15,023 nt of DNA, taken from contig NW_013654806.1 of NCBI RefSeq assembly GCF_000499385.1, forward strand, positions 5,001 through 20,023, given 5' to 3'. Of this stretch, positions 1 to 9,883 are shown one piece after another. Within the stretch, counting starts at the first letter, position 1, and every line of letters begins with the position of its first letter. A program made the translations under genes and the position numbers. This DNA is from Eimeria necatrix (taxonomy: Eukaryota; Apicomplexa; Conoidasida; Eucoccidiorida; Eimeriidae). Under the pieces are notes generated by a model. That model was not told the DNA's origin, searched no databases, and worked only from the letters and a program-made list of their open reading frames with translations.

Positions 1-448
1 AAAGGCCGGTCCAGCTCCAGCAGCAAACTGCTTGCGCCGTCGCCCTCTTTTGCTGCTGCTGCTGCTGCTGCTGCGGCGGCGGCGGCAGCTGCTGCAGTTG
101 CTGCTGTCGGAAACAAAGCTGCTGCTGACGGCACGGCCGCTGCTGCTGTTTCTGTCTCCATTGCTGCTGCCGGGTTTGCTGCTGCTGCTGCTGCTGCTGC
201 TGCGTCTCTTTGGCTTCTCCGCTGCCTTCCTAAAGCCTCTAAGCAGTCGCTGCTGCAAGACTTCAGATGTCTCTTATTCACGTCTGAGAAGCAACTGCTG
301 CTGCTGCTGCTGCTGCTGCTCCTGCTGCTCCTGCTGCTCCTGCTGCTCCTGCTGCTGCTTCGCTGCTGCTGCAGAGGGCTCCCCAGTGCAAATTCCCCAG
401 CTGCTGGGCACGGCTCAGAGCGCGCTTCAGCTGCTTCTCCGTACGGCT

Positions 449-487
<39 letters not shown>

Positions 488-627
488 GTGTCTGCTGCGC
501 TGCTGCTGCCTGCTGCTGTGGCGCTGCTCCGTCGCTGTCGCGAGAGGCAGCAGCAGCGGGGTCTGCGGCGTCAGCTGCTGCTGGCGTTGCTGCAGCAGCA
601 GCAGCAGCAGGCGGTGTGGGGCCCGCG

Positions 628-662
<35 letters not shown>

Positions 663-835
663 CGGTGTGGGGCCCGCGTCGCCAGCAGCAGCAGCAGCAG
701 CAGCAAGAGACTGAATGGTCAGCTGCAGCAGCGCCTCCTCCGGCAGTCTCGACAGCTGATAAGGACAATTGAAATAATGCTGCTGCGCTTTCGAGCGGCG
801 GACAACAGCAAACTGCTTCTCCCGCGGCACCCGCC
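1..835 (-). CDS. Ala/Ser-rich protein, large internal exon, open at left edge
   Basis: I do not recognise the protein. The minus frame with codons beginning at 833, 830 and so on is free of stops for the whole 835 bases and stays protein-like in every stretch between CAG runs. It begins with basic and hydrophobic sequence (VPREKQFAVVRRSKAQQHYF, then CPYQLSRLPEEALLQL), followed by poly-Ala with GDAGPTPP repeats, an Ala/Gln linker, KPYGEAAEARSEPCPAAGEF, a Ser/Arg run, CFSDVNKRHLKSCSSDCLEA, more Ala with METETAAAAVPS, and KEGDGASSLLLELDRP at the window edge. The exon starts after an acceptor made of a CTG run ending CTGCTGCAG at 836-844, and enters with two bases owed by the previous exon. The frame leaves the window, so the gene is partial. 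Plus frames are also open but read as poly-Leu/Cys with poorer linkers. LPEEALLQL recalls an F-box core only superficially. Coding on this strand is fairly sure; function is unknown. Confidence 0.6.
610..705. repeat. Tandem 51-base duplication inside the exon
   Basis: A 24-base unique core (GGCGGTGTGGGGCCCGCGTC plus GCCA) followed by a CAG run occurs twice, starting at 610 and 661, without a mismatch in the core. The unit is 51 bases, a multiple of three, so on the minus strand it duplicates a GDAGPTPP plus poly-Ala block in frame. Confidence 0.85.
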
Positions 836-836
836 T

Positions 837-883
<47 letters not shown>

Positions 884-1000
884 CGCAGCAGGTGGAGGTG
901 AAGCAGCTGAAACGGCCAGGCAGCTAGTGCATCGGCGGGTCAAGTGCCCAGCAGCAGCAGCAGGTGTAGCAGCAGAAGCAGCAGCAAACACACATCTGGG

Positions 1001-1033
<33 letters not shown>

Positions 1034-1344
1034 ATAGCTGCTAGTGTTTTGGTGCTGCTGCTCCCTCTTCTGTTCTTTTCTGTTCCAGCTGCTGCTGCCG
1101 CTGCAGCAGCTGCAGCTGCAGCAGCATCAGCGCCTAAAGGCCTATCTATCTAAATACAACACAAATACAAAAGCTGCTGCTGCTGCTGCTGCTGCTGCTG
1201 CAGTGAACTATCTGGGCACCGCAACACTGCGCGTTTCACTGGCGCTGCTGCTGCCGCTGCTACCGCTGCTGCTGCTGCTACTGCTGCTGCTGCTGCTGCT
1301 ACTACTGCTGCTGCTGCTACTGCTGCTGCTGCTACTGCTGCTGC

Positions 1345-1349
<5 letters not shown>
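836..1349 (-). other. Unresolved exon/intron material between two minus models
   Basis: This stretch must join the exon at 1-835 to sequence upstream, but I could not phase it uniquely. A good minus acceptor (TTTGTGTTGTATTTAG) ends at 1150 and opens a frame IDRPLGADAAAA. The Ser-rich frame upstream ends in SASETRSVA just before a possible GTGCCC donor near 1222, which would join it in phase 0. A second minus frame nearer 900-1020 reads RPRCVFAAASAATPAAAAGH and HLTRRCTSCLAVSAASPPP. Long CTG runs occupy 1001-1035 and 1174-1200, and almost all of 1240-1383. Both strands remain open through the runs, so exon borders here are guesses. Confidence 0.3.
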
Positions 1350-2865
<1,516 letters not shown>

Positions 2866-2898
2866 CCCCTAAACCCTAAACCCTAAACCCTAAACCCC
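2866..2898. repeat. Telomere-like array (AAACCCT)
   Basis: About four AAACCCT units ending in CCCC, between the stop of the minus exon at 2903 and the ATG at 2865. Confidence 0.95.
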
Positions 2899-2902
2899 AG
2901 CA

Positions 2903-2972
2903 TTAGTCCATCTCGCGTTTGAAAGAGGCCTCTTGTTGCCGCCGCTGCTGCTGCTGCTGCTGCTGCTCCTGT

Positions 2973-3014
<42 letters not shown>

Positions 3015-3069
3015 TGCAGTACCTGCTGCTGCAGCAGTTCCTGATCAGCTGGCTCGCCGAGAAGGCCCC
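2903..3069 (-). CDS. Gln-rich coiled-coil-like terminal exon
   Basis: Not recognised. The minus frame reads GLLGEPADQELLQQQVL, then a long Gln run, a KQQEQQ break, and the charged end RRQQEASFKREMD before TAA at 2905-2903. Gln, Leu, Glu and Lys at spaced positions suggest a helical or coiled-coil tail. The exon needs an acceptor at CTTTCTGAG (3070-3078 region), which also supplies an in-frame TGA just upstream, so splicing is required. The plus strand offers a competing frame (QYLLLQQFLISWLAEKAP, then ASAWPPQTLNP and a stop in the telomere-like array) behind a long poly-Leu run; I find it less likely but cannot exclude it. This is probably the last exon of the gene whose earlier exons lie at 3644-4531; intermediate exons are unresolved. 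Confidence 0.45.
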
Positions 3070-3111
3070 CTCAGAAAGGGCTGTGCAGCAAGCATCTGCA
3101 TGGCCACCTCA

Positions 3112-3330
3112 AACCCTAAACCCTTAAACCTTTGGCAAAAACCCTAAACCCTAAACCCTAAACCCTAAACCCTAAACCCTAGCGTCGAGTTCAAGGCAAG
3201 CTGTCCCACGGCGTGGGTCGCGGGCAAGGCGGCGCTGGTGGCGACAGAGTCTCAACCCCAAACCCTAGTCCCTAAACCCTAATCCCTAAACCCTAAACCC
3301 TAAACCCTAATTTAGGGTTTTGAAATGAGT
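3112..3330. repeat. Telomere-like arrays, partly degenerate, with orientation switch
   Basis: AAACCCT units lie at 3112-3180, then about 70 unique bases, then degenerate units (AATCCCT, AGTCCCT, AACCCC) at 3255-3313 that flip into TTTAGGG at 3313-3320. The unique 3183-3250 stretch reads SVATSAALPATHAVGQLALN in one minus frame and could be a small exon, but I found no matching donor. A strong minus acceptor (CTTTTCCCTGACACAG) ends at 3342. Confidence 0.85.
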
Positions 3331-3385
3331 GGGGGGCAGCCAACTGTGTCAGGGAAAAGAGAAGACCAGCGGTTACACCCCGTGG

Positions 3386-3399
3386 GGTGTCTGTACAGC
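3386..3399. repeat. Dispersed palindrome, near copy
   Basis: GGTGTCTGTACAGC, right half and outer left arm conserved relative to GGTGTACRTACACC; spacer position. Confidence 0.6.
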
Positions 3400-3485
3400 T
3401 ACTACTGGCTGGGGTTTAGGGTTTGGTGTTTTCTTCATTTCTTTTTATTTATTTATTTATCTATTTTGATTTATAAAAGAATTAA

Positions 3486-3549
3486 TTAAAGGTGAAAACG
3501 GACACAACGCCGCGGGTCTGCTGCTGCTGGCCCGCTGCTGTGCTGCTGC

Positions 3550-3594
<45 letters not shown>

Positions 3595-3609
3595 TCACTG
3601 CTGCTTACA
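3486..3609 (-). CDS. Candidate Ala-rich internal or terminal exon
   Basis: After a minus acceptor CGCAGACGCAG (ending at 3610) one frame reads VSSSEP, poly-Ala, EQQHSSGPAAADPRRCVRFH and stops at 3488-3486. It enters needing two bases from a previous exon. A second frame (SSSTAAGQQQQTRGVVSVFT) is equally open. I could not match its phase to the exon at 3644-3870, so membership in that gene is a guess. Function unknown. Confidence 0.25.
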
Positions 3610-3643
3610 CTGCGTCTGCGAGTCCTATCCCTCATTTTTCAAT

Positions 3644-4357
3644 TTAAATAAATAATTTAATTAAATGAAAACAAATCAAATCCAAAATTTGCGAAAGACA
3701 GCGGAAGACAAGGGGATTTAGTGCTGCTGCTGCTGCCGCTGCTGCAGCAGCAGCAGCAGCAGCAGCTGTTGCAGCAGCTTCCAGCTGCCGCTGCAGTTGC
3801 TGCTCTCTGTTCTCCTCTCTCAGCTGCTCTGCAGCAGCAGCAAAACACCCACAGCTTTGCCCTCTCTTGGCTGCCCCACCAGCTCTAGCTAGCTAGCCAA
3901 ATTAGCCAACTTGCGAGCCAGCTAGCTAGCTAGCCAGCTAGCCAGCTAGCTAGCTAGCTGGCTAGCTCGCTAGCTAGCTAGCCACGTAACTGGAAAGCAG
4001 GGGACCTTAGCTAGCTACCTAGGCAGCTAGCTAGCTGGCTGGCTAGCCGGCTAGCTAGGGTGGAGCAGCTAGCTAGCTAGCTAGCCAGCTAGCTAGCCAG
4101 CTAGCCAGCTAGCTAGCCAGCTAACTAGCTAACTGGCTAACTAGCTAGCCTGATAGCTAGCTAATGCAATTAGCTGGCTAGCTAGCTAGCTGGTTAGCTA
4201 GCTAGCTAGCTAGCTGGCTGGCTGGCTAGCTAGCTAGCTAGCTAGTTGGCTAGCTAGCTAGCTAGCTACCTGTAGCTAAGGCCGGCTGCAGCACTTTGTG
4301 GCTAGCTAGCTGTGCGTAGCTGGTTCTCAGTGCGCTGTTCGGAGGGCCTGCGCTGCT

Positions 4358-4389
<32 letters not shown>

Positions 4390-4531
4390 CTATTGTTGCT
4401 GCTGCTGCTGCTGCTATTGTTGCTGCTGCTGCTGCTGTCCCTTGGAGAAGTTTCTCGCTACCTTCCGCTTCTCCATGCTTGTGCGGGTGCTGCTGCTGCC
4501 GTTGCTGTTGCTGTTGCTGCTGCTGCTGCTC
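3644..4531 (-). CDS. Coiled-coil-like protein, two exons split by a CTAG-repeat intron
   Basis: Not recognised. Exon 4531-4270 follows an AAAATAG acceptor and reads EQQQ, a basic-acidic stretch HPHKHGEAEGSEKLLQGT, an Ala run with TI breaks, then SSAGPPNSALRTSYAQLASH and KVLQPALAT. It ends phase 1 at an ACAG|GTAGCT donor. The intron 3871-4269 is almost entirely GCTA/CTAG tetranucleotides and ends GTGGGGCAG. Exon 3870-3644 continues in phase (KRGQSCGCFAAAA), then a heptad-like helix EQLREENREQQLQRQLEAAA, poly-Ala, and ALNPLVFRC before a stop at 3646-3644. The part below about 3710 is AT-rich and may be intron (a GTCTTC donor is available). The 5' end is unresolved: an ATG at 4670-4668 opens MEAEASGAASHAAKATAAST but in another frame. 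The junction phase and charged linkers support the exons; function is unknown. Confidence 0.5.
3884..4315. repeat. CTAG tetranucleotide array
   Basis: Some 430 bases of GCTA units with scattered variants (GCCA, GGCT, AACT). The unit is near-palindromic. The array has no long open frame because TAG recurs every 12 bases, and it fills the intron of the minus model. Confidence 0.95.
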
Positions 4532-4562
4532 CTATTTTGCTTGTTGTTGTTATTACTGCTGC

Positions 4563-4613
<51 letters not shown>

Positions 4614-4684
4614 GCTTGCTGCCGTTGCTTTTGCTGCATGTGATGCCGCTCCTGATGCTTCTGCTTCCATTCGCAGCCCCAAAT
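4532..4684 (-). other. CAG-rich upstream part of the 3644-4531 gene
   Basis: Two minus frames are open: one from ATG 4670 (MEAEASGAASHAAKATAAST then Ala with VITTTSKIG) and one reading EWKQKHQERHHMQQKQRQQA. One should be the gene's start or previous exon, but the only phase-compatible donor near 4545 would leave a 25-base intron, which is too short. A base error in a CAG run would also explain it. Confidence 0.3.
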
Positions 4685-4765
4685 CCTGATCCCTAAACCC
4701 TAAACCCTAAACCCTAAACCCTAAACCCTAAACCCTAAACCCTAAACCTTAAACCCTAAACCTAG
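4685..4765. repeat. Telomere-like array (AAACCCT)
   Basis: About eleven AAACCCT units, with a few variants, marking the border between the CAG-rich gene block and the AT-rich island. Confidence 0.95.
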
Positions 4766-5074
4766 AACCTCAATGGGTCTTTATAGGATTCCAAAAGTCA
4801 GCAAAATGAATTTTAAAATAAAAACAAATTAATTCAAAAGAATTAATTTATTTAAATTTTCTTTTATTGTTTCTTTTGTCTCCATTTTATATTTCTTTTG
4901 TTTCCATTTTATATTTCTTTTCCTTCTTTCTCTTCTTTTACTTTTATTTCCTCTCTTTCTTTTTCTCCTTCCAATTCCATTTCACTTTAATTCTTTTTCA
5001 TTTTTATTTTTATTTTTATTTTTATTTTTTTTTTATTTTTTAATTTTTAATTTTTCTTTTGTTTTCCTCTGCGA

Positions 5075-5088
5075 GCTGTATGTACACC
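5075..5088. repeat. Dispersed palindrome, near copy
   Basis: GCTGTATGTACACC, embedded in an unusually GC-rich 25-base patch within the AT-rich island. Confidence 0.65.
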
Positions 5089-5493
5089 TGGCGGCTTTTC
5101 CTTTTTTTGCAAAAAAGGAATTTTTGAAAAAGTAAAATCGAATTTAAACATTTTAATTTAATTTAAATATTTATTATTTGATTTAAATATTCATTGTTTA
5201 ATTTAAATATATATTATTTAATTGAACTATTTATTTATTCAATTTAAATATTTGTTTTTAATAAACCAAAGTCCCGAAAAGTGCATTTAAAACATTTTTA
5301 TTTCCGGATTTATTCAGCGAAATAAAATCGTAAAAAGTTTATTTTAAATGTTTTAATTTCCGGATTTAATCAATTAATTAAACTCCAGCAAAAGTCCTTT
5401 TTATTATTTCCTTTTTCGAATTTATTTAATAAATTTAAATCCCGAAAATTCCCTTTTTGCGCGTTTGCGTTTTTGCGCAATTCTCTACCTCCA

Positions 5494-5507
5494 GGTGTAC
5501 GTACACC
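5494..5507. repeat. Dispersed palindrome, perfect copy
   Basis: GGTGTACGTACACC, a perfect 14-base inverted repeat, again a GC-rich spot in AT-rich surroundings. Confidence 0.85.
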
Positions 5508-5682
5508 CGAACTTCCACCTTTTGGGAAATGCAGAAGTAATAAAAGTAATTAAAATTTAATTAAATAAATATAAATTAATTTGGCAAATAAAAGATAATT
5601 AAATAATATAATATAATTCAACAAATGTAAATTCATTGAGTAGAAATAAATTAAATTATTAAATAGATGTCAAGACTCTTAA

Positions 5683-5684
<2 letters not shown>

Positions 5685-5723
<39 letters not shown>
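5685..5723. repeat. (TA)n microsatellite
   Basis: About 19 uninterrupted TA units inside the AT-rich island. Confidence 0.95.
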
Positions 5724-5730
<7 letters not shown>

Positions 5731-6042
5731 GTATTATTATATTTAATAAGTAAAAATTATATTAATAAATTTATTTATTATGATATTTATTTTGATTCTA
5801 TTTATAATTGTATTTATTCATTTATTCTGATGGTATTGTGCATTTAATTAATTCGGAATTTAGATTTGTATTTGTGCTTTTTTAATTTTATTTATTTCTA
5901 TTTATTTTCCTATTTTAGACACTTTTATTTATCTCTTTTGCATTTTTTTAATTATTCATATTTGGATTTATTTATTTAAATTTATTTTCGCACTTATTCG
6001 TTTAAATTCATTTACGCTTTTCCGTTTATTTTTATTCATGTT

Positions 6043-6059
6043 TTTATTTATTTATATAT

Positions 6060-6098
<39 letters not shown>

Positions 6099-6102
6099 TT
6101 TG
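6043..6102. repeat. (TTTA)n microsatellite
   Basis: About 14 TTTA units with one TATA interruption. Confidence 0.95.
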
Positions 6103-6343
6103 TTTAATCTTTGTATAAATCTATTCAACTACGAATTTACTAATTTTGGATTTGCATATTTAAATTTCTGTTGTAAATAAAAGTTAAGTTTGTTTACTTT
6201 CATTTGAATGCATTAATTTAATTTAAATTCATTTATTTAAATTAAAATGATTTAAATTCGAATTTATTTATTTTATTTTTATTTTATTTCCATTAATTTC
6301 ATTTTTTAGAATTTACAAAAACAACCAAACTCCCCTTCTCTGA

Positions 6344-6357
6344 GGTGTACAGACACC
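6344..6357. repeat. Dispersed palindrome, near copy
   Basis: GGTGTACAGACACC; two central bases differ from the perfect form, identical to the variant at 11398 except for its last base. Confidence 0.75.
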
Positions 6358-6700
6358 CCAACACCTGTGGAAAGTAAAAATCTATTTTGAATTAATTTCA
6401 AATTTTATTTTTTAATTTTAATTTAATTTTAATTCTTTATTTCAAATTTAATTTGAATTTCTTTTGCTCTTTTTGTTCTCCAAACAAAACTCTTTTTCTT
6501 TTCTAAAATGCAACATAAGTTCTTTTAAAAGAATAAATAAATGAAAATAAATAAAAATAAAAATAATAAAAATAACTTAAAAGAAATGTAATTAATTAAA
6601 ATAAAATAAAAGAAATAAAAGAATAAAGAATAACCAAAAAGAAATAAAAAAGAATTAAAAAAGAAAAAGAAGAATGGAATTTTTTCGTTTTTCTTTCAAA

Positions 6701-6712
6701 TGCATGCATGCA
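6701..6712. promoter_or_regulatory. TGCATGCATGCA motif
   Basis: Two overlapping TGCATGCA palindromes. TGCATGC is a known promoter motif in Toxoplasma and TGCATGCA is bound by ApiAP2 factors in Plasmodium. A further TGCATGC lies at 6818-6824. No convincing gene starts close by, so the regulatory role is inference. Confidence 0.4.
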
Positions 6713-6896
6713 AAGTCTTTAAATTTTAAAAAGTTTTTTATTTTTTATTTTTAATTTTATTTAATTTTATTTTTATTAAATCTCTTTTGCCATTTATTTC
6801 AAAAACGAATTTGCTGCTGCATGCGGGGAGACACAAATGTTAAAAATAAATAAATTTAATTTTATTAAATTCATTTTATTAAATCTAAGTGGACCT

Positions 6897-7044
6897 TTGC
6901 TGCTGCTGCTGCTGCTTTCTCAGCAGCAGCGGCAGCAGCAGTAGCAGTAGCAGCTGCAGCAGCGATGCAACAGGAGCAGCAGCAGCTGCAGCAGCAGCAG
7001 CAGCAGCAGCAGTACTAGTAGTAGTAGTAATACTGGCAGCAGCA

Positions 7045-7083
<39 letters not shown>

Positions 7084-7114
7084 ATATGGTACGCGGTGAG
7101 AAGCACTCAAGGAC

Positions 7115-7163
<49 letters not shown>

Positions 7164-7225
7164 ACGCAGCAGCAACGCAGCAGCAGCAGCAACGCAGCAG
7201 CAGCAGCAATGCAGCAGAAGTGGAG
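6897..7225. repeat. CAG/CTG-rich patch with AGT and AAC interruptions
   Basis: Runs of CAG broken by AGTAGTAGTAGT (7014-7030), CAACAG and repeated CAACG (7149-7200). All six frames are nearly open. The plus frame ends SRSGGNASGSELGVGGEARR and stops in the adjacent telomere-like array; a minus frame reads SRLRRASPPTPNSLPDAFPP. Coding is possible on either strand and cannot be decided here. Confidence 0.7.
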
Positions 7226-7245
7226 GAAATGCGTCGGGTAGCGAA

Positions 7246-7639
7246 TTAGGCGTTGGTGGGGAAGCTCGGCGAAGCCTTGACACTCTAAATCCTAAACCCT
7301 AAACCCTAAACCCTAAACCCTAAACCCTAAACCCTAAACCCTAAACCCTAGAAGCCGCGTATATCTCGTTCTGTTTGCATTACAATGAGATGTGTTGGGC
7401 GTTCGCTGGGCTTTTGGTTCTGTCTCGTTGTCTTCTGCGGGTCTAGGGTTTAGGGTTTAGGGTTTAGGGTTTAGGGTTTAGGGTTTAGAAAGGGGCGGAA
7501 GCAGCAAACACTACTTCTGCAATTTAAATTTAAATTTAAAATTAAATTTAAATTTAAATTTAAATTCAAATTTCATATTCGTTTACTTGGGGTGTACATA
7601 CACCGCAGATGAGGATGGCGTTTGTGCTCGTTGCTGCAT
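7246..7639 (-). CDS. Candidate small three-exon gene (41 residues)
   Basis: A weak model built from phase agreement only. Exon 7639-7604 starts at ATG (MQQRAQTPSSSA) and ends at a GTGTAT donor that lies within a copy of the dispersed palindrome. Exon 7434-7384 follows a CCCGCAG acceptor (KTTRQNQKPSERPTHLI) and ends at GTAATG. Exon 7284-7246 follows ATTTAG and reads SVKASPSFPTNA then TAA. All junctions are phase 0. Both introns carry telomere-like arrays, as in the six-exon gene at 11916-13608. The product is too short and too unremarkable to argue for on its own, and the same unique segments could be plain spacer. Confidence 0.22.
7288..7488. repeat. Telomere-like arrays in inverted pair
   Basis: AAACCCT units at 7288-7350 and TTTAGGG units at 7443-7488 face each other across 92 unique bases. 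The two arms could pair as a long stem in RNA or single-stranded DNA. Confidence 0.95.
7520..7571. repeat. AATTT-type repeat
   Basis: AAATTT hexamers in tandem, self-complementary, between the TTTAGGG array and a perfect copy of the GGTGTACRTACACC palindrome. Confidence 0.9.
7591..7604. repeat. Dispersed palindrome, perfect copy
   Basis: GGTGTACATACACC, perfect apart from R = A at the centre (R/T pairing kept). Confidence 0.85.
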
Positions 7640-7642
7640 CGC

Positions 7643-7699
7643 CAAACCCTAGGCCCTAAACCCTAAACCCTAAACCCTAAACCCTAAACCCTAAACCCT
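7643..7699. repeat. Telomere-like array (AAACCCT)
   Basis: About eight units including AGGCCCT as a variant. Confidence 0.95.
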
Positions 7700-7769
7700 C
7701 CTATGTAATCTATTACGGGGGTCAATTAGAAAAACTGTTTAGATTTGACGTGAATGCGCTACTGCTTTA

Positions 7770-7800
<31 letters not shown>

Positions 7801-7827
7801 TTGCTGTTGCTGCTCCGGCTGCTGCTG
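7700..7827. other. Spacer with CTG runs
   Basis: Downstream of the 7828 stop on the minus strand. The minus Gln frame continues past that TAG (EQQ...QLKQ) to a second TAG near 7766, so either the stop is genuine or this is a further spliced segment. Nothing else recognised. Confidence 0.4.
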
Positions 7828-7985
7828 CTACTGCTGCTGCTGCTGCTGCTGCCGATACAGCTCTTTTGCCCCCCCTACTTTTTGCTTCATCTGCTGCTGC
7901 GTGGGTAACAACTGGACTCTGGAGGCAGCAGCAAACCCTAAACCCTAAACCCTAAACCCTCAGCCGGCGTCCCTCACCTTGCGGG

Positions 7986-8026
<41 letters not shown>

Positions 8027-8133
8027 ATTCTTTGCTTCAGGCACAGCAGCACGCCTAAAATTCTGCTGCTGCAGTCGACCTGTTTCATCGCTTGGGGCGT
8101 CTGTCTCGCGCCCTGCAGCAGTGCCTTTGCTGC

Positions 8134-8171
<38 letters not shown>

Positions 8172-8489
8172 AGCTGCAGCTGCTGCGGCTTCTCCGGCCG
8201 CAGGCGCTGCTGCTGCGCATTTGACTGCAGCAGCAGCAGCAGCGGCAGCAGCAGCACGTCGCAGCTAATTCGCTCCTAGCCTTGGGGTCTCTTCTTACCT
8301 CCTGGGCATCCCAGGGAGCGCAGCAGCAGCAACTGCTGCTGCTGCTGCTGCTGCTGCAGCTGCAGCAGCACCAGCAGCAGCAGCAGCGGCTGGTACTGCA
8401 GCAAATGCCGTGGAGGCGAACGCAGGCTGCAGACAAACACAAACTCGCAACAGCTCTCCTCAGCAGCAGCAGCAGCAGCAGCAGCAGTT

Positions 8490-8527
<38 letters not shown>

Positions 8528-8730
8528 GGGGATGGCGCCAGGCCCTGCCCGGGACTCTGTGGGTTTGGGCTCTGAAACAGCTTGTCTCTCTTCGCTTCCT
8601 TTGGTTCGTTTTGCTGCTGCTGCTGCTGCAGGTGCTGCAGCAGCAGCAGCACCCGCAGAAGCAGATCCTGCGGCCGCAGCAGCAGCAGCAGCAGCAGCAG
8701 CGCAGACTGCAGCAGCAGCAGCAGCAGCAC
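7828..8730 (-). CDS. Gln/Ser/Leu-rich protein, three-exon model
   Basis: Not recognised. Exon A, open in one minus frame from about 8730 to 8299, contains NEPKEAKRDKLFQSPNPQSP, a poly-Leu/Cys region and CAPWDAQE, then a textbook GAG|GTAAGA donor. The intron 8225-8298 (74 bases) ends in a CTG run and CTGCAG. Exon B (8224-7978, phase 0) reads SNAQQQRLRPEKPQQLQL, a Ser run, KGTAAGRETDAPSDETGRLQ, QNFRRAAVPEAKN, poly-Gln and RPQ. It ends AAG|GTGAGG (phase 1), and the 61-base intron 7917-7977 contains four telomere-like units. Exon C (7916-7828) reads QLLPTQQQMKQKVGGAKELY, R, Gln run, TAG. Three good donors and matching phases support the strand. The start is missing: no ATG in frame, and a TAA lies at 8745-8743. 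The region above 8532 overlaps the competing plus-strand model. A charged, low-complexity, possibly nuclear protein is a guess only. Confidence 0.5.
7934..7961. repeat. Telomere-like array (AAACCCT) within a 61-base intron
   Basis: Four units forming nearly half of the second intron of the three-exon minus model. Confidence 0.95.
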
Positions 8731-8796
8731 GAGAGGGGCGTCTTATCCCCCCCCCGTTTTCCGCCTTCACGTGCTTCGCAGACTTGCAGGGGCCCC

Positions 8797-8832
<36 letters not shown>

Positions 8833-8845
8833 AGGGGCCCCCCAG

Positions 8846-8877
<32 letters not shown>

Positions 8878-9007
8878 GGGGGCCCCCGCTGCTGCCGCGC
8901 CCTTCAGGTGACAAGAGGGAGCGGGAGGAGGCAGTGGACCCTTTGCTGCTGCTGCTGCAGCAGCAGCAGCAGCAGCACGCCGCTGCGCACCTGCTCCCGC
9001 CCCTGCA

Positions 9008-9040
<33 letters not shown>

Positions 9041-9710
9041 GCAGCAGGCGTGCGGTGTCTACGCAGCTATGTCCCCGCAGCAGCCCCGCACGCCCCTGCA
9101 GGGCCCTGTAGATACACCTGGAGACCCGCTGCTGCAGCAGCAACTTGCTGCTGCTGCTGCTCTTTCCAACTCGAAGCAGCAGCAACTTGCTGCTGCTTCT
9201 CTTTCCAACTCGGGGGGCCCCTGTGGGGCCCCCCTGACTTCCTTGTTGACTTTGGATTCGAAAGCAGCAACTCCTTTGCTGCAGCACGAGCGCATGCGCT
9301 GCAGCAGCAGAGCTGCAGCAGCAGCAGGCGCTGCAGCAGCAGCAGCCGCGGCGCCCGCCGCTGCTGCTGCTGCTGCTGATGCCCCAACCACCACCACCAC
9401 TGCAGCAGCAGCAGCAGCAGCAGCAGGCTGCTGCGACAGACGCACGCAGCAAGCAGCGCAGCAAGAGGGCAGCAGCAGCCCGCTGCTGCTCTTCAGGGGG
9501 GGGGCCCCCCAGGACTTGGGAGCTGCTGAAGTCTCCATGGAGGACCCTGCTGCTGCTGCTGCTTCTCCTGCTGCTGCTGCTGCTGCTGCAGCAGCAGCAG
9601 CAGCAAAGGGGGCCAGGGCCCCCCGGAGAGCAGCACGAAAGAAACCTGTGAGGGCCCGCAGGAGCGCCGGCGGGGCCCCACGGTGGAGTTCGCAGCAAGA
9701 AACTGCAGCA

Positions 9711-9745
<35 letters not shown>

Positions 9746-9830
9746 TGCTGCTGCTGCTGCTGATGGAGGTGCGGGGTGTACGTACGCCCTGGACGTTGTT
9801 GGCTCAGGGAGGCAAACTAAAAGGCCGCGA

Positions 9831-9883
<53 letters not shown>

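Larger units (their letters stand above)
4766..6890. other. AT-rich gene-free island
   Basis: More than 2.1 kb of strongly AT-rich sequence with no open frame that I would call coding and no CAG run or telomere-like array. It contains T-rich strand-biased sequence (4850-5060), ATTTAA-type repeats, a (TA)n run, a (TTTA)n run, three copies of the GGTGTACRTACACC palindrome (5075, 5494, 6344) and a TGCATGCATGCA motif. It separates the minus gene block at 2.9-4.7 kb from the next repeat patch. I see no RNA gene in it. Confidence 0.8.

Noticed and set aside
32..772. Plus-strand Leu/Cys-rich frame at the left end
   Set aside because: The minus frame stays open for the whole 835 bases with charged, varied sequence between runs, so the plus frame looks like its shadow.
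4532..4560. 25-base intron linking MEAEAS frame to the EQQQ exon
   Set aside because: Far shorter than any plausible spliceosomal intron; a base error or a different upstream exon is more likely.
4312..4689. Plus-strand Leu/Ala-rich frame
   Set aside because: Poly-Leu from CTG runs. The minus exon 4531-4270 gives EAEGSEKLLQG and NSALRTSYAQLASH with a matching splice junction.
4766..6890. tRNA, rRNA or other RNA genes in the AT-rich island
   Set aside because: I looked for cloverleaf-like or conserved rRNA segments and saw none; a covariance-model scan would be decisive.
7107..7225. CRISPR-like repeat array
   Set aside because: The spacing is produced by CAG/CAACG runs with no unique spacers; the DNA is eukaryotic in character.
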